DNA of 44,291 nt, taken from assembly GCA_020720045.1 (NCBI GenBank), contig DYPH01000038.1, positions 1 to 44,291 of the forward strand, written 5' to 3'. Below are positions 1 through 7,519 of this stretch, piece by piece. Under the pieces are notes generated by a model. That model was given only the letters and a program-made list of their open reading frames with translations, was not told the origin of the DNA and searched no databases. Both the position numbers and the translations under genes were made by a program. Source of the DNA: Sorangium cellulosum. GTDB lineage: Bacteria; Myxococcota_A; Polyangia; Polyangiales; Polyangiaceae. Position 1 is the first letter of the stretch, and every line of letters begins with the position of its first letter.

Positions 1-31
1 TCGCGAGGACGTGTCGCACTCCGAAAAGGAG

Positions 32-50
32 ATTCCGAGCAGCTACCTAG
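32..50. repeat. Left copy of 19-nt window-end inverted repeat
   Basis: This 19-nt sequence (attccgagcagctacctag) recurs exactly, in inverted orientation, at 44243-44261. Each copy lies about 30 nt from a window edge. The left copy covers the stop codon of the ferritin-like gene. The flanking bases do not match. The symmetry suggests a contig-end or cloning artefact rather than a biological element. Confidence 0.8.
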
Positions 51-865
51 GCGGCCTTCCGCACGTCGGCGCGGCTGGCGAGGCCGGTCGGCGTGTAGGG
101 GAGCATTTTCGAATTTCGAAGCAACTTCGAGATAATGCCAAAGAACCGGGCCGTGTTGACCGGCAATAGATCGCGGTCGAGGAGCGCTGTCAGGTTCGCC
201 CCCTGGACGTCGCGAAACGCGAGCGCTTCCGCGTCCCGAAAACGCTGGAGGTGCGTTTCCGCCCACGCCGCATCCGGCGCGTAGCGAGCAACGATCGCAT
301 AGCAGTACTTGAGATGACGCTCCTCATCGGCAATGACCGTCGCCAAAACCTCTCCCGTCGCTGCGTCGTATTTGGCAAAGATCGGGGCCATCTGCCGGAA
401 TTGATGAAGCGCACGCTCTTCGACGACCTGGAGCAGGAGATAGGCCTTCGCGACCGATTCGCGCGTGTCGCCGCCCCCGAGTTCGCTCGCTAGGAAGCCG
501 CGACCTTCCGTTTTTTCGAGAGTTTTATCGAGAACCTTCAGAACCTGAAGTTCGTCGGCGACTGGTCCGGGGTCGCCCACACCTTGGCGGGAGACGCATT
601 CTTCAAAGAGAATCGCATGACGAGCCTCATCCTCGGCGTGCTTTTTCACGAGTTTTTCAATCTCAGGATCTTTGCAATACTTCCGAACTTCTTCAAAAAT
701 CGTCGCCTCGTCGGCCGACTCCGCCGTTGCAAGTTGACGGAGCACATGGGCGCGCCCCACCGGCGTCGCGAGGAGGTCGTGATGGAGTCGACGGGCGAGG
801 GAATCGCGCGCGAAAAGCGCAACCGAGTCACGGGAAAAGCGGCGCGGAGTGGGGACGGTCTTCAT
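47..865 (-). CDS. Ferritin-like di-iron protein
   Basis: A 272-residue, largely helical protein with four metal-ligand-type helices. One Glu-rich helix carries DEATIFEE, followed by AEDEARH (ExxH), then VEERALHQF, then DEERH (a second ExxH). Paired E...ExxH motifs are the hallmark of ferritin-like di-iron carboxylate proteins, which include storage proteins, hydroxylases and rubrerythrin-like enzymes; which of these it is cannot be told from sequence. No signal peptide or membrane segment is seen, so it is probably cytoplasmic. I chose the ATG at 865 because the 27 upstream codons look non-coding and would run through the operator at 913-935. That palindrome also lies in front of the neighbouring tetR gene, which suggests repression by that TetR. 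The C-terminal stop lies inside the 19-nt repeat at the window edge, so the last residues should be treated with caution. Confidence 0.8.
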   Translation of the reverse strand: MKTVPTPRRFSRDSVALFARDSLARRLHHDLLATPVGRAHVLRQLATAESADEATIFEEVRKYCKDPEIEKLVKKHAEDEARHAILFEECVSRQGVGDPGPVADELQVLKVLDKTLEKTEGRGFLASELGGGDTRESVAKAYLLLQVVEERALHQFRQMAPIFAKYDAATGEVLATVIADEERHLKYCYAIVARYAPDAAWAETHLQRFRDAEALAFRDVQGANLTALLDRDLLPVNTARFFGIISKLLRNSKMLPYTPTGLASRADVRKAA

Positions 866-912
866 GGCAGGACTCTCTCGGTGGGTGGATCGTTCGGTGG
901 ATGATGACGAAA

Positions 913-935
913 TGACCCGATTCGGTTTTCGGTCA
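913..935. promoter_or_regulatory. Candidate TetR operator upstream of ferritin-like gene
   Basis: TGACC-N13-GGTCA, a 23-bp palindrome 48-70 nt upstream of the ferritin-like ATG. It has the same half-sites and exactly the same spacing as the palindrome at 1560-1582 in front of tetR. Two matching palindromes flanking a TetR gene are what an autoregulated TetR operator pair looks like. Binding is inferred. Confidence 0.6.
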
Positions 936-965
936 CTCGTGCACAAAAAAAGCGAATGCGGCCTG

Positions 966-1556
966 TTAGAAGGACGCTTCCTCGGAAATTCGGAGGCCGT
1001 GGAGGATGAGATCGAGGCCGACCTGCGCCCGCTTCATGCGTGCGACGTCACTTTCGCCGGGGTGGAGGAGCAGGCTCGCGATGTGGAGGTCTTGAAGGAC
1101 CGACGCGACCCAGGGCAGGTCGAGGTCGTCGCGAAAGCGCCCTTGGGCGATGCCGATGCGGAGCACTTCAATAATGTTTTGCCGACCAGCCGCCGAAAGC
1201 TGATCGAAGCGATCGGCCCATCTCGGAAGCACTTTGCGCATCTCCCCGCAGAGCAAGTCACGAACCAGCGGGTGGCTGTTCATGTGGTGTTCGGCCCGGA
1301 TCGCGAGGGCGCGAAGCGTCTCTTCCGCGGGGCGCTTTGGGTCGATCGTCGCGCTCATTTCCGCCTGCCAGCGGCGGATCTCCCGCTCCACGACCTGGTA
1401 GAAGAGGTCTTCCTTCGATTCGGCGGCGAGGTAGACGGTCCCCTTCCCGACTTGGGCCTTCTGGGCAACCTCGTCGATCGACGTCTTCCGAAATCCGAGC
1501 CGCGAGAACATCGCTCGGGCCGCTTCGAGAATGGCATCGCGTTTGTCGGAATCCAT
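966..1556 (-). CDS. TetR/AcrR-family transcriptional regulator
   Basis: A 196-residue one-component repressor-type protein. Residues about 5-50 form the TetR HTH domain: a helix around AILEAARAMFSRLGF, then TSIDEVAQKAQVGKGTVY, the canonical recognition-helix region, followed by KEDLFYQVV. The remaining 140 residues are a helical ligand-binding domain typical of the family; the ligand cannot be predicted. The ATG at 1556 places the TetR domain right at the N-terminus. The 28 extra upstream codons would translate through an operator-like palindrome (1560-1582), so I excluded them. The gene is co-oriented with, and 100 bp upstream of, the ferritin-like gene. The matching palindrome there makes the ferritin-like gene its most likely target, besides its own promoter. 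Confidence 0.9.
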   Translation of the reverse strand: MDSDKRDAILEAARAMFSRLGFRKTSIDEVAQKAQVGKGTVYLAAESKEDLFYQVVEREIRRWQAEMSATIDPKRPAEETLRALAIRAEHHMNSHPLVRDLLCGEMRKVLPRWADRFDQLSAAGRQNIIEVLRIGIAQGRFRDDLDLPWVASVLQDLHIASLLLHPGESDVARMKRAQVGLDLILHGLRISEEASF

Positions 1557-1559
1557 CGG

Positions 1560-1582
1560 TGACCAGAATCCTAATCTGGTCA
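1560..1582. promoter_or_regulatory. Candidate TetR operator upstream of tetR
   Basis: TGACCAGA-N7-TCTGGTCA, 8-bp perfect arms within the 23-bp frame TGACC-N13-GGTCA. It starts 4 nt upstream of the tetR start codon and so would overlap the ribosome-binding region or promoter. It matches the site at 913-935 in half-sites and spacing. It could also act on the divergent lipase promoter. Confidence 0.65.
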
Positions 1583-1697
1583 TTCGGTACGTCAAGTGCG
1601 CCGGTGGAGATTCTTGCCATCGGTTTGTAACGCAATGCATGATCGCACTGCGTCAAAATGTTGCTTTGGTTATAACGCAATGAGCTATGAACGGCGC

Positions 1698-2789
1698 ATG
1701 GACCAAAGAGAACGTACGCTACTCGCTGTAATTCTCACCATCTTCGCGGTTGGCTGCACGAATGACGCACCTCCGCCGTTGGTATCGGCAACGCCCGTTT
1801 TGACGCACCCGGTCGAGCCTGTCGGCGATGCAAGCACCGATGCCTCCCCCGGTCGCGACGCTTCCGCGGCAGACGGGGGCGCCGAACTCGTCGACGGAGG
1901 CGCGCTCACGGACGGTGCGACGGCGACCTCCGAGGACGGACTCACCCCTGACTTCCTCGCCTGGCTCGACGGCCACGGCTACCACGCCGACGACTTCGCC
2001 CGCCGAGACCTCGGAAGCCCCGCCTCCTTTGGTGGGAAAATTCCGACACTTCCGGGGACAGGAAAGCGCCCGGTCGTATTCGTCCACGGCAATTCGGATC
2101 GCGCCATCGGCGGCAGCTACGGCGGCTGGTCGAAGCCCCGCGCCGCCTTTCGCGCCGCCGGCTACGCCCCAAGTGAACTCTACGCAACGACCTGGGGGCC
2201 TGGTGACCCAAATCAAGCTTCCAGTCAAACGCACCGCGCCAGCTATTTGGGCCGCGTCCGCCGCTTCCTCGATGCCGTCCTCGCCTACACGGGGAACGAT
2301 CGCGTGACGGTCATCAGCCACTCGATGGGGGTCACCCTCGCCCGCCGTGCGATCCAAGGGGGCCTCTACCGCGACGAAGCGGGCGCCAGCGTAGACCTCG
2401 GCGCCCCGTTGGGCGGAAAGGTCGCCGTGTTCGTCGGTTTAGCCGGGGCCAACTACGGCCTCTCCAGCTGCTACCTCGCCGCCGGCATCGCCGCGACCTG
2501 CGGCACCGACACCGGCTTTTTTCCGGGACAAATGCTCGGATTCTCAGTCGTTGGGCGCGCCCGTATCTTGGAAGAGACGAACCGTAGCCCCCACGCGGAG
2601 GGGGCCTACGTCGTCTCGGCGTGGTCGCGCTATGACGAAATTCTGGGCGGCGGCGGACTCGTCTGGGGGCAGAAGACGGCCGAGATTCCCGGGTCCGACG
2701 ACGTCCGCGAAGTCAACGACAGCGCCGTCGGGCACTTCCAAATCAAGGACGACTTCGGCCCCTGGCTCGTCAGCGTCGCCGACCGTTGA
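1698..2789 (+). CDS. Secreted lipase-like alpha/beta hydrolase, lipoprotein
   Basis: A 363-residue predicted lipoprotein. The N-terminus has a type II signal (hydrophobic run, then FAVGC, lipidated Cys20), followed by a low-complexity Asp/Ala/Ser/Gly linker to about residue 80. The catalytic domain starts near residue 85. VVFVHGNSD (about 126-134) is the oxyanion-hole strand typical of class 2 lipases (PF01674-like). SHSMG holds the probable nucleophile Ser209. A late Asp (SRYDEI) and His (AVGHFQ) can complete the triad. It is likely anchored outside the inner or outer membrane and hydrolyses lipid or ester substrates; the substrate is unknown. The ATG at 1698 is preferred; an in-frame ATG at 1680 adds six residues and would also preserve the signal. 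It is divergent from tetR across about 140 bp and convergent with the small gene that follows. Confidence 0.8.
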   Translation: MDQRERTLLAVILTIFAVGCTNDAPPPLVSATPVLTHPVEPVGDASTDASPGRDASAADGGAELVDGGALTDGATATSEDGLTPDFLAWLDGHGYHADDFARRDLGSPASFGGKIPTLPGTGKRPVVFVHGNSDRAIGGSYGGWSKPRAAFRAAGYAPSELYATTWGPGDPNQASSQTHRASYLGRVRRFLDAVLAYTGNDRVTVISHSMGVTLARRAIQGGLYRDEAGASVDLGAPLGGKVAVFVGLAGANYGLSSCYLAAGIAATCGTDTGFFPGQMLGFSVVGRARILEETNRSPHAEGAYVVSAWSRYDEILGGGGLVWGQKTAEIPGSDDVREVNDSAVGHFQIKDDFGPWLVSVADR

Positions 2790-2807
2790 CTGAAAAGGGA
2801 GAAGCGG

Positions 2808-3095
2808 TCATTCCGCATCCGGGACCGGCGCAAATGCTTGTGCCGAGCCTTCGCTCGTCCCCGGAGCTTCAAGACCGATGTGGACCTCCGCCATGATCCC
2901 CTCGGCGTCGAGCTTGTCGTGGAGGGCGGTTCGCAGCCCGTCGAGGACCTGCGTCGCGAGCGCCTCTTCGACCGCTTCGGTTCGCGCCGCTTTGCTCTGC
3001 AGGAGATGCGCGGCGAACGCGATGAGCGCCCCCTTGTGGCGCTCAATCACGGCATCGGGATTGGTGACGGAAAACTCGAGAATGATTCGCTTCAT
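2808..3095 (-). CDS. Small hypothetical protein
   Basis: A 95-residue protein I do not recognise. It begins with a beta-strand-like stretch (RIILEFSV), continues as an Ala-rich helical protein with many acidic residues, and has a Pro/Ala/acidic tail. There is no signal peptide, membrane span or Cys cluster. It lies 33 bp downstream of, and co-directional with, the acyltransferase gene, so the two are probably one transcript. It converges on the lipase gene with only 18 bp between the stop codons and no visible terminator hairpin. The ATG at 3095 is the only good start. Confidence 0.6.
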   Translation of the reverse strand: MKRIILEFSVTNPDAVIERHKGALIAFAAHLLQSKAARTEAVEEALATQVLDGLRTALHDKLDAEGIMAEVHIGLEAPGTSEGSAQAFAPVPDAE

Positions 3096-3128
3096 GGCCG
3101 ACGAGGCACCAAGAAGCGTGCCGCAGCG

Positions 3129-3827
3129 TCAGCCGGCGACCACGCGGACGTCGTAGGGCTCCTCCGCGTTCGCGGCCGCCTTGCGCGCGAGCCGCTCGGC
3201 GTGGGCCTTTGCCACGATCGCGCGCTCCTCGTCGGTCACCACGAGCCGCGTTTCGCTCATCCGCGAGGGATGCTTGCCGAGAACACCGTCGTAAAACGCT
3301 GTAATCTGTGGAAAATCGAGTTCGATGTCCCCAGTCGGCTGGAAGACGTGGCCGAGCCCCCCGCGCTTCCGGGCAAAGTCGAGGTAGCCGAGGACCACGG
3401 GGCACTCGGCCTCGAGGGCCATGTGGTAAAACCCGGTGCGCCAGCGGGGCGCTTTTGCGCGAGTCGCCTCCGGGGCGATGATCACGTAGACCTCGTCGCG
3501 TTCGCGGATGCTCTTCGCAACCGCGCCGACGAAGCCCTTCGTCCGCGCTCGGTCGACGGCAATTCCGCCGAGCGCGCGCATGATGCCGCCAAAGGGGAAT
3601 CGGAAAAGCTCCCGTTTTGCCACGAAATTCATCTCAAAGCCGAGCGACCACGCGACGGCGAGCGTGAACGGAAAATCCCACGCGGAGGTGTGGGGCGCAG
3701 CAACGACGACCGCCTTCTTGGTGGCAGGGAGCCCCCCTTCGACCTCCCACCCGAAGGCACGGAGGAAGCGATCAGCGACGAACTTCCGCACGCGACGAGC
3801 GACCGGCGAGCTGCTTTTCGGCATCAA
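3129..3827 (-). CDS. PlsC-type 1-acylglycerol-3-phosphate acyltransferase family protein
   Basis: A 232-residue acyltransferase. The HX4D catalytic motif is HTSAWD (His46, Asp51). Further on come FPFGGIMRALGGIAVDR, matching the glycerol-phosphate-binding block II, and APEATR (Glu120), a variant of the EGTR block III. A conserved Pro follows in ECPVVLGY. The family transfers acyl groups from acyl-ACP or acyl-CoA to lysophosphatidic acid or related acceptors at the inner face of the membrane. The short length and APEATR variant fit the distant branch found in many proteobacteria, so the exact acceptor is uncertain. It is the first gene of a probable two-gene unit with the 95-residue protein and is divergent from the gene at 3940 across 112 bp. 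Confidence 0.85.
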   Translation of the reverse strand: MMPKSSSPVARRVRKFVADRFLRAFGWEVEGGLPATKKAVVVAAPHTSAWDFPFTLAVAWSLGFEMNFVAKRELFRFPFGGIMRALGGIAVDRARTKGFVGAVAKSIRERDEVYVIIAPEATRAKAPRWRTGFYHMALEAECPVVLGYLDFARKRGGLGHVFQPTGDIELDFPQITAFYDGVLGKHPSRMSETRLVVTDEERAIVAKAHAERLARKAAANAEEPYDVRVVAG

Positions 3828-3939
3828 ACGAGAGTACTAACGGCGGCCCGACACGTGCGTCAGAATTGCGTCAGCGTCGTCGGTCGGTGCGGCGAAACGC
3901 GACAGGCGAGTCGAGCGCTTCGGCGCTAGCGTCGCCGCC

Positions 3940-5094
3940 GTGAGCCGCATTCCGTCGTTGTCCCTCCGTCGCCACCTGGTTGCTGGTCTCGGCGATTTCC
4001 TCGCAGAGGCCGAACTCCCCTGTGCACCGACCGCCGAAGCGCTCGCCGAACTCGTCGTCTCCCTTTCCCACTATCGCGAGGAGGGCACGGCCCTCTTTCC
4101 GATGGTTTTCCTTGGAAATTCCGTCGAAGAACTCCTCGTTGCGGTGGGCGGAGCCGACCCGATCCCCCTCGGACGGGGGCCCGCCGATGCGGCGACGATT
4201 CGCCTTGCCCTCAAGCGGTCTGCCCCGCTCTGCGTCGGCCGTCACTGGTCGATCTACGTCAGTCGCGAAAAGGGGGACTGCGGCATCGGCGGCGTGTCCG
4301 AGTTTGCGTTTGGGGTCTTTCGGGCCGATCCATTTCCGCTGCAACCTACACCCATCGAGCGTCTGAGTGCCCTCTCGGGCCGTTTGCCGGTGTTTGGCGT
4401 CATCCAGCGAGCGCCAGATCTTGTGGAAATTCGGAGCAGTGGCGGACTCGTTCGCCATGTACTCCTCGCCGGAAGCGACGGCGAAGGCGAGTCACCCACG
4501 CGGGCCATCGACGCGATCGCCCGGAGCGCCGCCCGCGACGTCCCACCCGAATTTTTCGCCGCCACCCACGGTTTCTACCGCCGCAGCCTCGTCTCTGTGC
4601 TCCAGTCGGGGCACGGCAGTCTCGTCGGCGTGACCGAGGCAAAAAGCTCGTTGTCCCGCCTCTTTGCCGACGGCGTCCTTCATCAACCGGCGATTCCGGT
4701 CGCCGAAGCAATACGTGCAGCATGCACCAATCCGAACCGCGACGTCGCCACACGGGTCCGCGCCTACGGGCATCTGTTTGAAGGGATGCTCGGCATGGAT
4801 GGCGTGACGCTGGTCTCCTCGGCGGGAGACATCGTCGGCTACCATATTTTCCTGCGAAATCTCGAAGATGCGCCGCCAAGCAGCGGGCGCGGTGGAGACG
4901 CTTCGAGCCCGGTAGGCGGTGCCCGACGACGCACCTACTCGGCCCTTGCGAGCTGGGTCGGTCGCGGGCTCGTCGCCGCCTTTTACCGCTCCCAGGACGG
5001 CGCCGTCGCCTTTCGGGTGGCAGAGTCGCCGGATGGGGCGAGTCGCGCTAGCCTGCCCAGCAGCCATGAACCCGAAGAATCCGCCCCCCTCTGA
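3940..5094 (+). CDS. Putative DisA_N-related (DACNV-like) sensor-domain protein
   Basis: A 384-residue soluble protein starting with GTG. I do not recognise a standard enzyme. The N-terminal half has the pattern LSHYREEGTALFPMVF near residue 45. The C-terminal region (about 275-360) reads FEGMLGMDGVTLVSSAGDIVGYHIFL, then GGARRRTYSAL and FYRSQDGAV. This recalls the DisA_N/DAC fold (DGAVV...G.ILGFGVFL, then G.RHRAA) and the DACNV sensor family of catalytically inactive relatives. The DGA and RHR catalytic motifs of true diadenylate cyclases are not preserved, so it would be a nucleotide or ligand sensor rather than a cyclase. The assignment is from memory of motif patterns and is tentative. Its 3' end overlaps the next gene by 29 nt, implying co-translation and a linked function. 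Confidence 0.45.
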   Translation: MSRIPSLSLRRHLVAGLGDFLAEAELPCAPTAEALAELVVSLSHYREEGTALFPMVFLGNSVEELLVAVGGADPIPLGRGPADAATIRLALKRSAPLCVGRHWSIYVSREKGDCGIGGVSEFAFGVFRADPFPLQPTPIERLSALSGRLPVFGVIQRAPDLVEIRSSGGLVRHVLLAGSDGEGESPTRAIDAIARSAARDVPPEFFAATHGFYRRSLVSVLQSGHGSLVGVTEAKSSLSRLFADGVLHQPAIPVAEAIRAACTNPNRDVATRVRAYGHLFEGMLGMDGVTLVSSAGDIVGYHIFLRNLEDAPPSSGRGGDASSPVGGARRRTYSALASWVGRGLVAAFYRSQDGAVAFRVAESPDGASRASLPSSHEPEESAPL

Positions 5095-5833
5095 TCGTTC
5101 GGGAACGCCGTCGTCGACGTCCGCCCCTTGGGTTTCTACCGTCCGTGCTGCGTTTGCCGGCGTCCAGGCGCAGGCGGCCGGCGCAGCTGCCGAGAAGCTC
5201 TTTCGCGCAACGGGCGAACGCTGGATTAGCTTGGAAATTCGGAGAGCTGTGCAGGGGGCTGTGACGAAGACCGCCGACCGTGTGCTCGCAACGTCGCCGG
5301 CACTTGGCGCGGCAAAGGCGATCGTGGAGAGCGACGCCGTCCGGGCGCTGTCTGGGCGGGTGCGGGCACGCCTTCCCGCGAGCTTGCGCGCGACCTCTCC
5401 CGCCGTCCTCCGTGCCGCCGAAGCGGGCGCCGCCGCCGCTGCCAAAGAGCTCGCAAAGAACGCGGGACGGGCGGCCGGGGTCGGCTTTGTCATCGACGGC
5501 GCCATCGCAGGTTTTCAGGGAATTGCCGCCGTCCGCCGCGGCGAAATGGAACCGATCGATGCCGCCAAACACGCCGCCCGGGAAGGGGCGAAAGGGGCGT
5601 TTGCGACGGCCGCTGGCGTCGTCGCGACCGGCGCGGTCGTCGCTGCGACCGGAGGCCTCGCAGCCCCTGTGCTGTTCGTGATCGGCGCCGGCACCGCCCT
5701 CGGTGCGCGCGTCGCCCTCGATCGTTGGGACACCAAATATTTGAAGCGCCTCACCGCCGCGGCCGCCCCCCGGGAGGCGCCAGAAGATGCGGAGACCGTG
5801 CATGTCGGCGTGCTCGTGACGGCGAACGACTGA
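5066..5833 (+). CDS. Glycine/alanine-rich putative membrane protein
   Basis: A 255-residue protein of unknown function. The N-terminal 25 residues are Ser/Pro-rich and disordered. Residues about 30-130 are amphipathic Ala-rich helices. Residues about 130-235 are strongly hydrophobic with Gly/Ala repeats (GVGFVIDGAIAGFQGI, GAFATAAGVVATGAVVAATG, APVLFVIGAGTALGARVAL), suggesting glycine-zipper transmembrane hairpins. It ends in a short acidic tail. The ATG at 5066 lies inside the upstream gene (29-nt overlap), which suggests translational coupling to the DACNV-like protein. A membrane-disrupting or scaffold role is possible but is only inference. A strong hairpin terminator follows at 5860. Confidence 0.6.
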   Translation: MNPKNPPPSDRSGTPSSTSAPWVSTVRAAFAGVQAQAAGAAAEKLFRATGERWISLEIRRAVQGAVTKTADRVLATSPALGAAKAIVESDAVRALSGRVRARLPASLRATSPAVLRAAEAGAAAAAKELAKNAGRAAGVGFVIDGAIAGFQGIAAVRRGEMEPIDAAKHAAREGAKGAFATAAGVVATGAVVAATGGLAAPVLFVIGAGTALGARVALDRWDTKYLKRLTAAAAPREAPEDAETVHVGVLVTAND

Positions 5834-5859
5834 ACGTCCGCGCGCCAAGCGACGGCCAA

Positions 5860-5901
5860 AAGAAACCGCCCCAAGCAGTCGTCTGCGTGGGGCGGTTTCT
5901 T
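5860..5901. terminator. Bidirectional hairpin terminator
   Basis: A perfect 14-bp stem (AAGAAACCGCCCCA / TGGGGCGGTTTCTT) closes a loop that contains a further GCAG/CTGC pairing. It lies between convergent genes (membrane protein stop 5833, permease stop 5914) and can end both transcripts. Confidence 0.85.
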
Positions 5902-5913
5902 AGGATAAAGCGG

Positions 5914-7452
5914 CTATTTCGCTTCGTTGCGCAGGCGGCTGTGGCGCATCCCGTAACCGAAGTAGACGGCGAAGCCGATGATGAGCCAAATCACCAGGCG
6001 GAGCCAGGTGTCGCCGGGGAGCCCCTTCATGACCCACAGGCAGGCGATCGCGCCGGCGGGGCCGACGAAGTAGGGTGCGGGGACGCGGAACGGGCGCGGA
6101 ATATCAGGGTTCGTGCGCCGAAGGATCGGGACGCCGAGGCAGACGAGCACAAAGGCGAGGAGCGTCCCGATGGAGACGAGCTCGCCGACGAGACTCATCG
6201 GCAGGATCGCGCTCGCAAAGGCGACGAAAAGCCCGGTCACAACGGTCGCAATGTGCGGCGTGTTGTAGGTCGGGTGGGTCTTCTTGAACCAGGGAAGCAG
6301 GCCGTCTTGGCTCATCGCGTAGAAGACGCGCGTCTGCCCGAGCATCATGACGAGGATGACGCTCGACAGGCCAGCGAGCGCGCCGAGCTTCACCAAAAAG
6401 GTAAAGGATTTCTGAAGCATCGGTGACCAGCCGCGGAGTTCGACGATCTTGTCGATGCCGACGGCGATCGGGTCCGAAACGCCCAGCTGCTTGTAGGGGA
6501 CGACCCCCGTCAGCGTGAGCGCGACGAGGATGTAGAGAATGGTGCAGAGTACAAGCGATGCGAGGATGCCAATCGGCAAATCACGCTTCGGATTCTTTGC
6601 CTCTTGGGCGGTTGTACTGACGGCGTCAAAGCCGATGTAGGCAAAAAAGACGACGCCTGCCCCGGTGAGAACGCCGCCATTGCCCCAGCCAAAATGGCTT
6701 CCGGTCGCATCGACGACGACCGGCGGGACAAGCTTAGCGACGCCGGTCGCGGCCGGGTTTGCGACGAGGTTATCGGCGGTGATCAGACCGATGCCCAGAA
6801 CCACGAAAGAGACGACGATCACAACCTTCAGGATCACGATCAGGTTGTTCACCCAGGCCGACTCCTTGATGCCGCGATAGAGCACGGAGGCGCATACGAG
6901 CGCGATCAGGAAGGCGGGGAGATTAATCCATCCGTAGGCGGTGCTTCCGTCGCCGAGTTTGATCGTTTCCCAAGGCCCCTTCGTGAAGCGGAGGACCGTA
7001 TCCGGGAACTGAATGTGGAACGTTTTCTGGGGAATAGACAAGAGATAGCCGGACCATGCCGATGCTACCGTCACCGCACCAAAGGCATACTCAAGGACCA
7101 AGTCCCAGCCGATGATCCAAGCGATCAGCTCGCCCATCGTCGAGTAACTGTAGGCGTACGCCGAGCCTGCGACCGGGATCATCGCTGCTAGTTCCGCGTA
7201 ACACAAACCGGCAAGTGCACAGAGAACACCGCCAATTACAAACGAAATAGCAATGCCAGGTCCTGCGTAATTCGCTGCCGCAGTTCCGGTCAACGAGAAG
7301 ATCCCAGCGCCGATGATGGCGCCGATTCCGAGCATCGTGAGGTGGAAGGCCCCGAGCGAGCGCTTTAGGCCGCCGCCATGGGCTTCGTCGCGGTTGGGGT
7401 CGTTGGCCTCCGCGACGACGCGGGCGAGGTCCTTCTTGAGAAACAGATCCAT
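5914..7452 (-). CDS. APC-superfamily (CAT-type) amino acid permease
   Basis: A 512-residue integral membrane transporter. After a short cytoplasmic N-terminus (MDLFLKKDLARVV), the first span contains GIGAIIGAGIFSLTG, the unwound TM1 substrate-binding motif of APC transporters. Further conserved blocks are ALCYAELAAMIPVAGSAYAY (TM2-3), IGWDLVLEYA, and FFAYIGFDAVSTTAQEAKNP (TM6, the CAT-family signature). About 12 hydrophobic spans are visible, and it ends in a basic tail. The family imports cationic or other amino acids by proton symport. The ATG at 7452 is preferred over longer frames because the family motif begins immediately after it. It is divergent from tryptophan 2,3-dioxygenase with 67 bp between starts, so an aromatic amino acid substrate is possible. 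A paralogue occurs at 42237. Confidence 0.9.
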   Translation of the reverse strand: MDLFLKKDLARVVAEANDPNRDEAHGGGLKRSLGAFHLTMLGIGAIIGAGIFSLTGTAAANYAGPGIAISFVIGGVLCALAGLCYAELAAMIPVAGSAYAYSYSTMGELIAWIIGWDLVLEYAFGAVTVASAWSGYLLSIPQKTFHIQFPDTVLRFTKGPWETIKLGDGSTAYGWINLPAFLIALVCASVLYRGIKESAWVNNLIVILKVVIVVSFVVLGIGLITADNLVANPAATGVAKLVPPVVVDATGSHFGWGNGGVLTGAGVVFFAYIGFDAVSTTAQEAKNPKRDLPIGILASLVLCTILYILVALTLTGVVPYKQLGVSDPIAVGIDKIVELRGWSPMLQKSFTFLVKLGALAGLSSVILVMMLGQTRVFYAMSQDGLLPWFKKTHPTYNTPHIATVVTGLFVAFASAILPMSLVGELVSIGTLLAFVLVCLGVPILRRTNPDIPRPFRVPAPYFVGPAGAIACLWVMKGLPGDTWLRLVIWLIIGFAVYFGYGMRHSRLRNEAK

Positions 7453-7519
7453 AGGGGGGCGGCGAAGGTACCTCGATTCCTGCCCATCGCGGGCTCGAAG
7501 TCGCCTACTTTTCGGGGCC

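Noticed and set aside
2838-3929. A 363-codon open frame opposite plsC and the small hypothetical gene
   Set aside because: It spans two genes with good motifs or starts on the other strand; no family resemblance.
4492-5505. A minus-strand 337-codon frame opposite the DACNV-like and glycine-rich genes
   Set aside because: It has no hydrophobic or motif pattern. The plus-strand genes have overlapping starts and a terminator that fit real coding.
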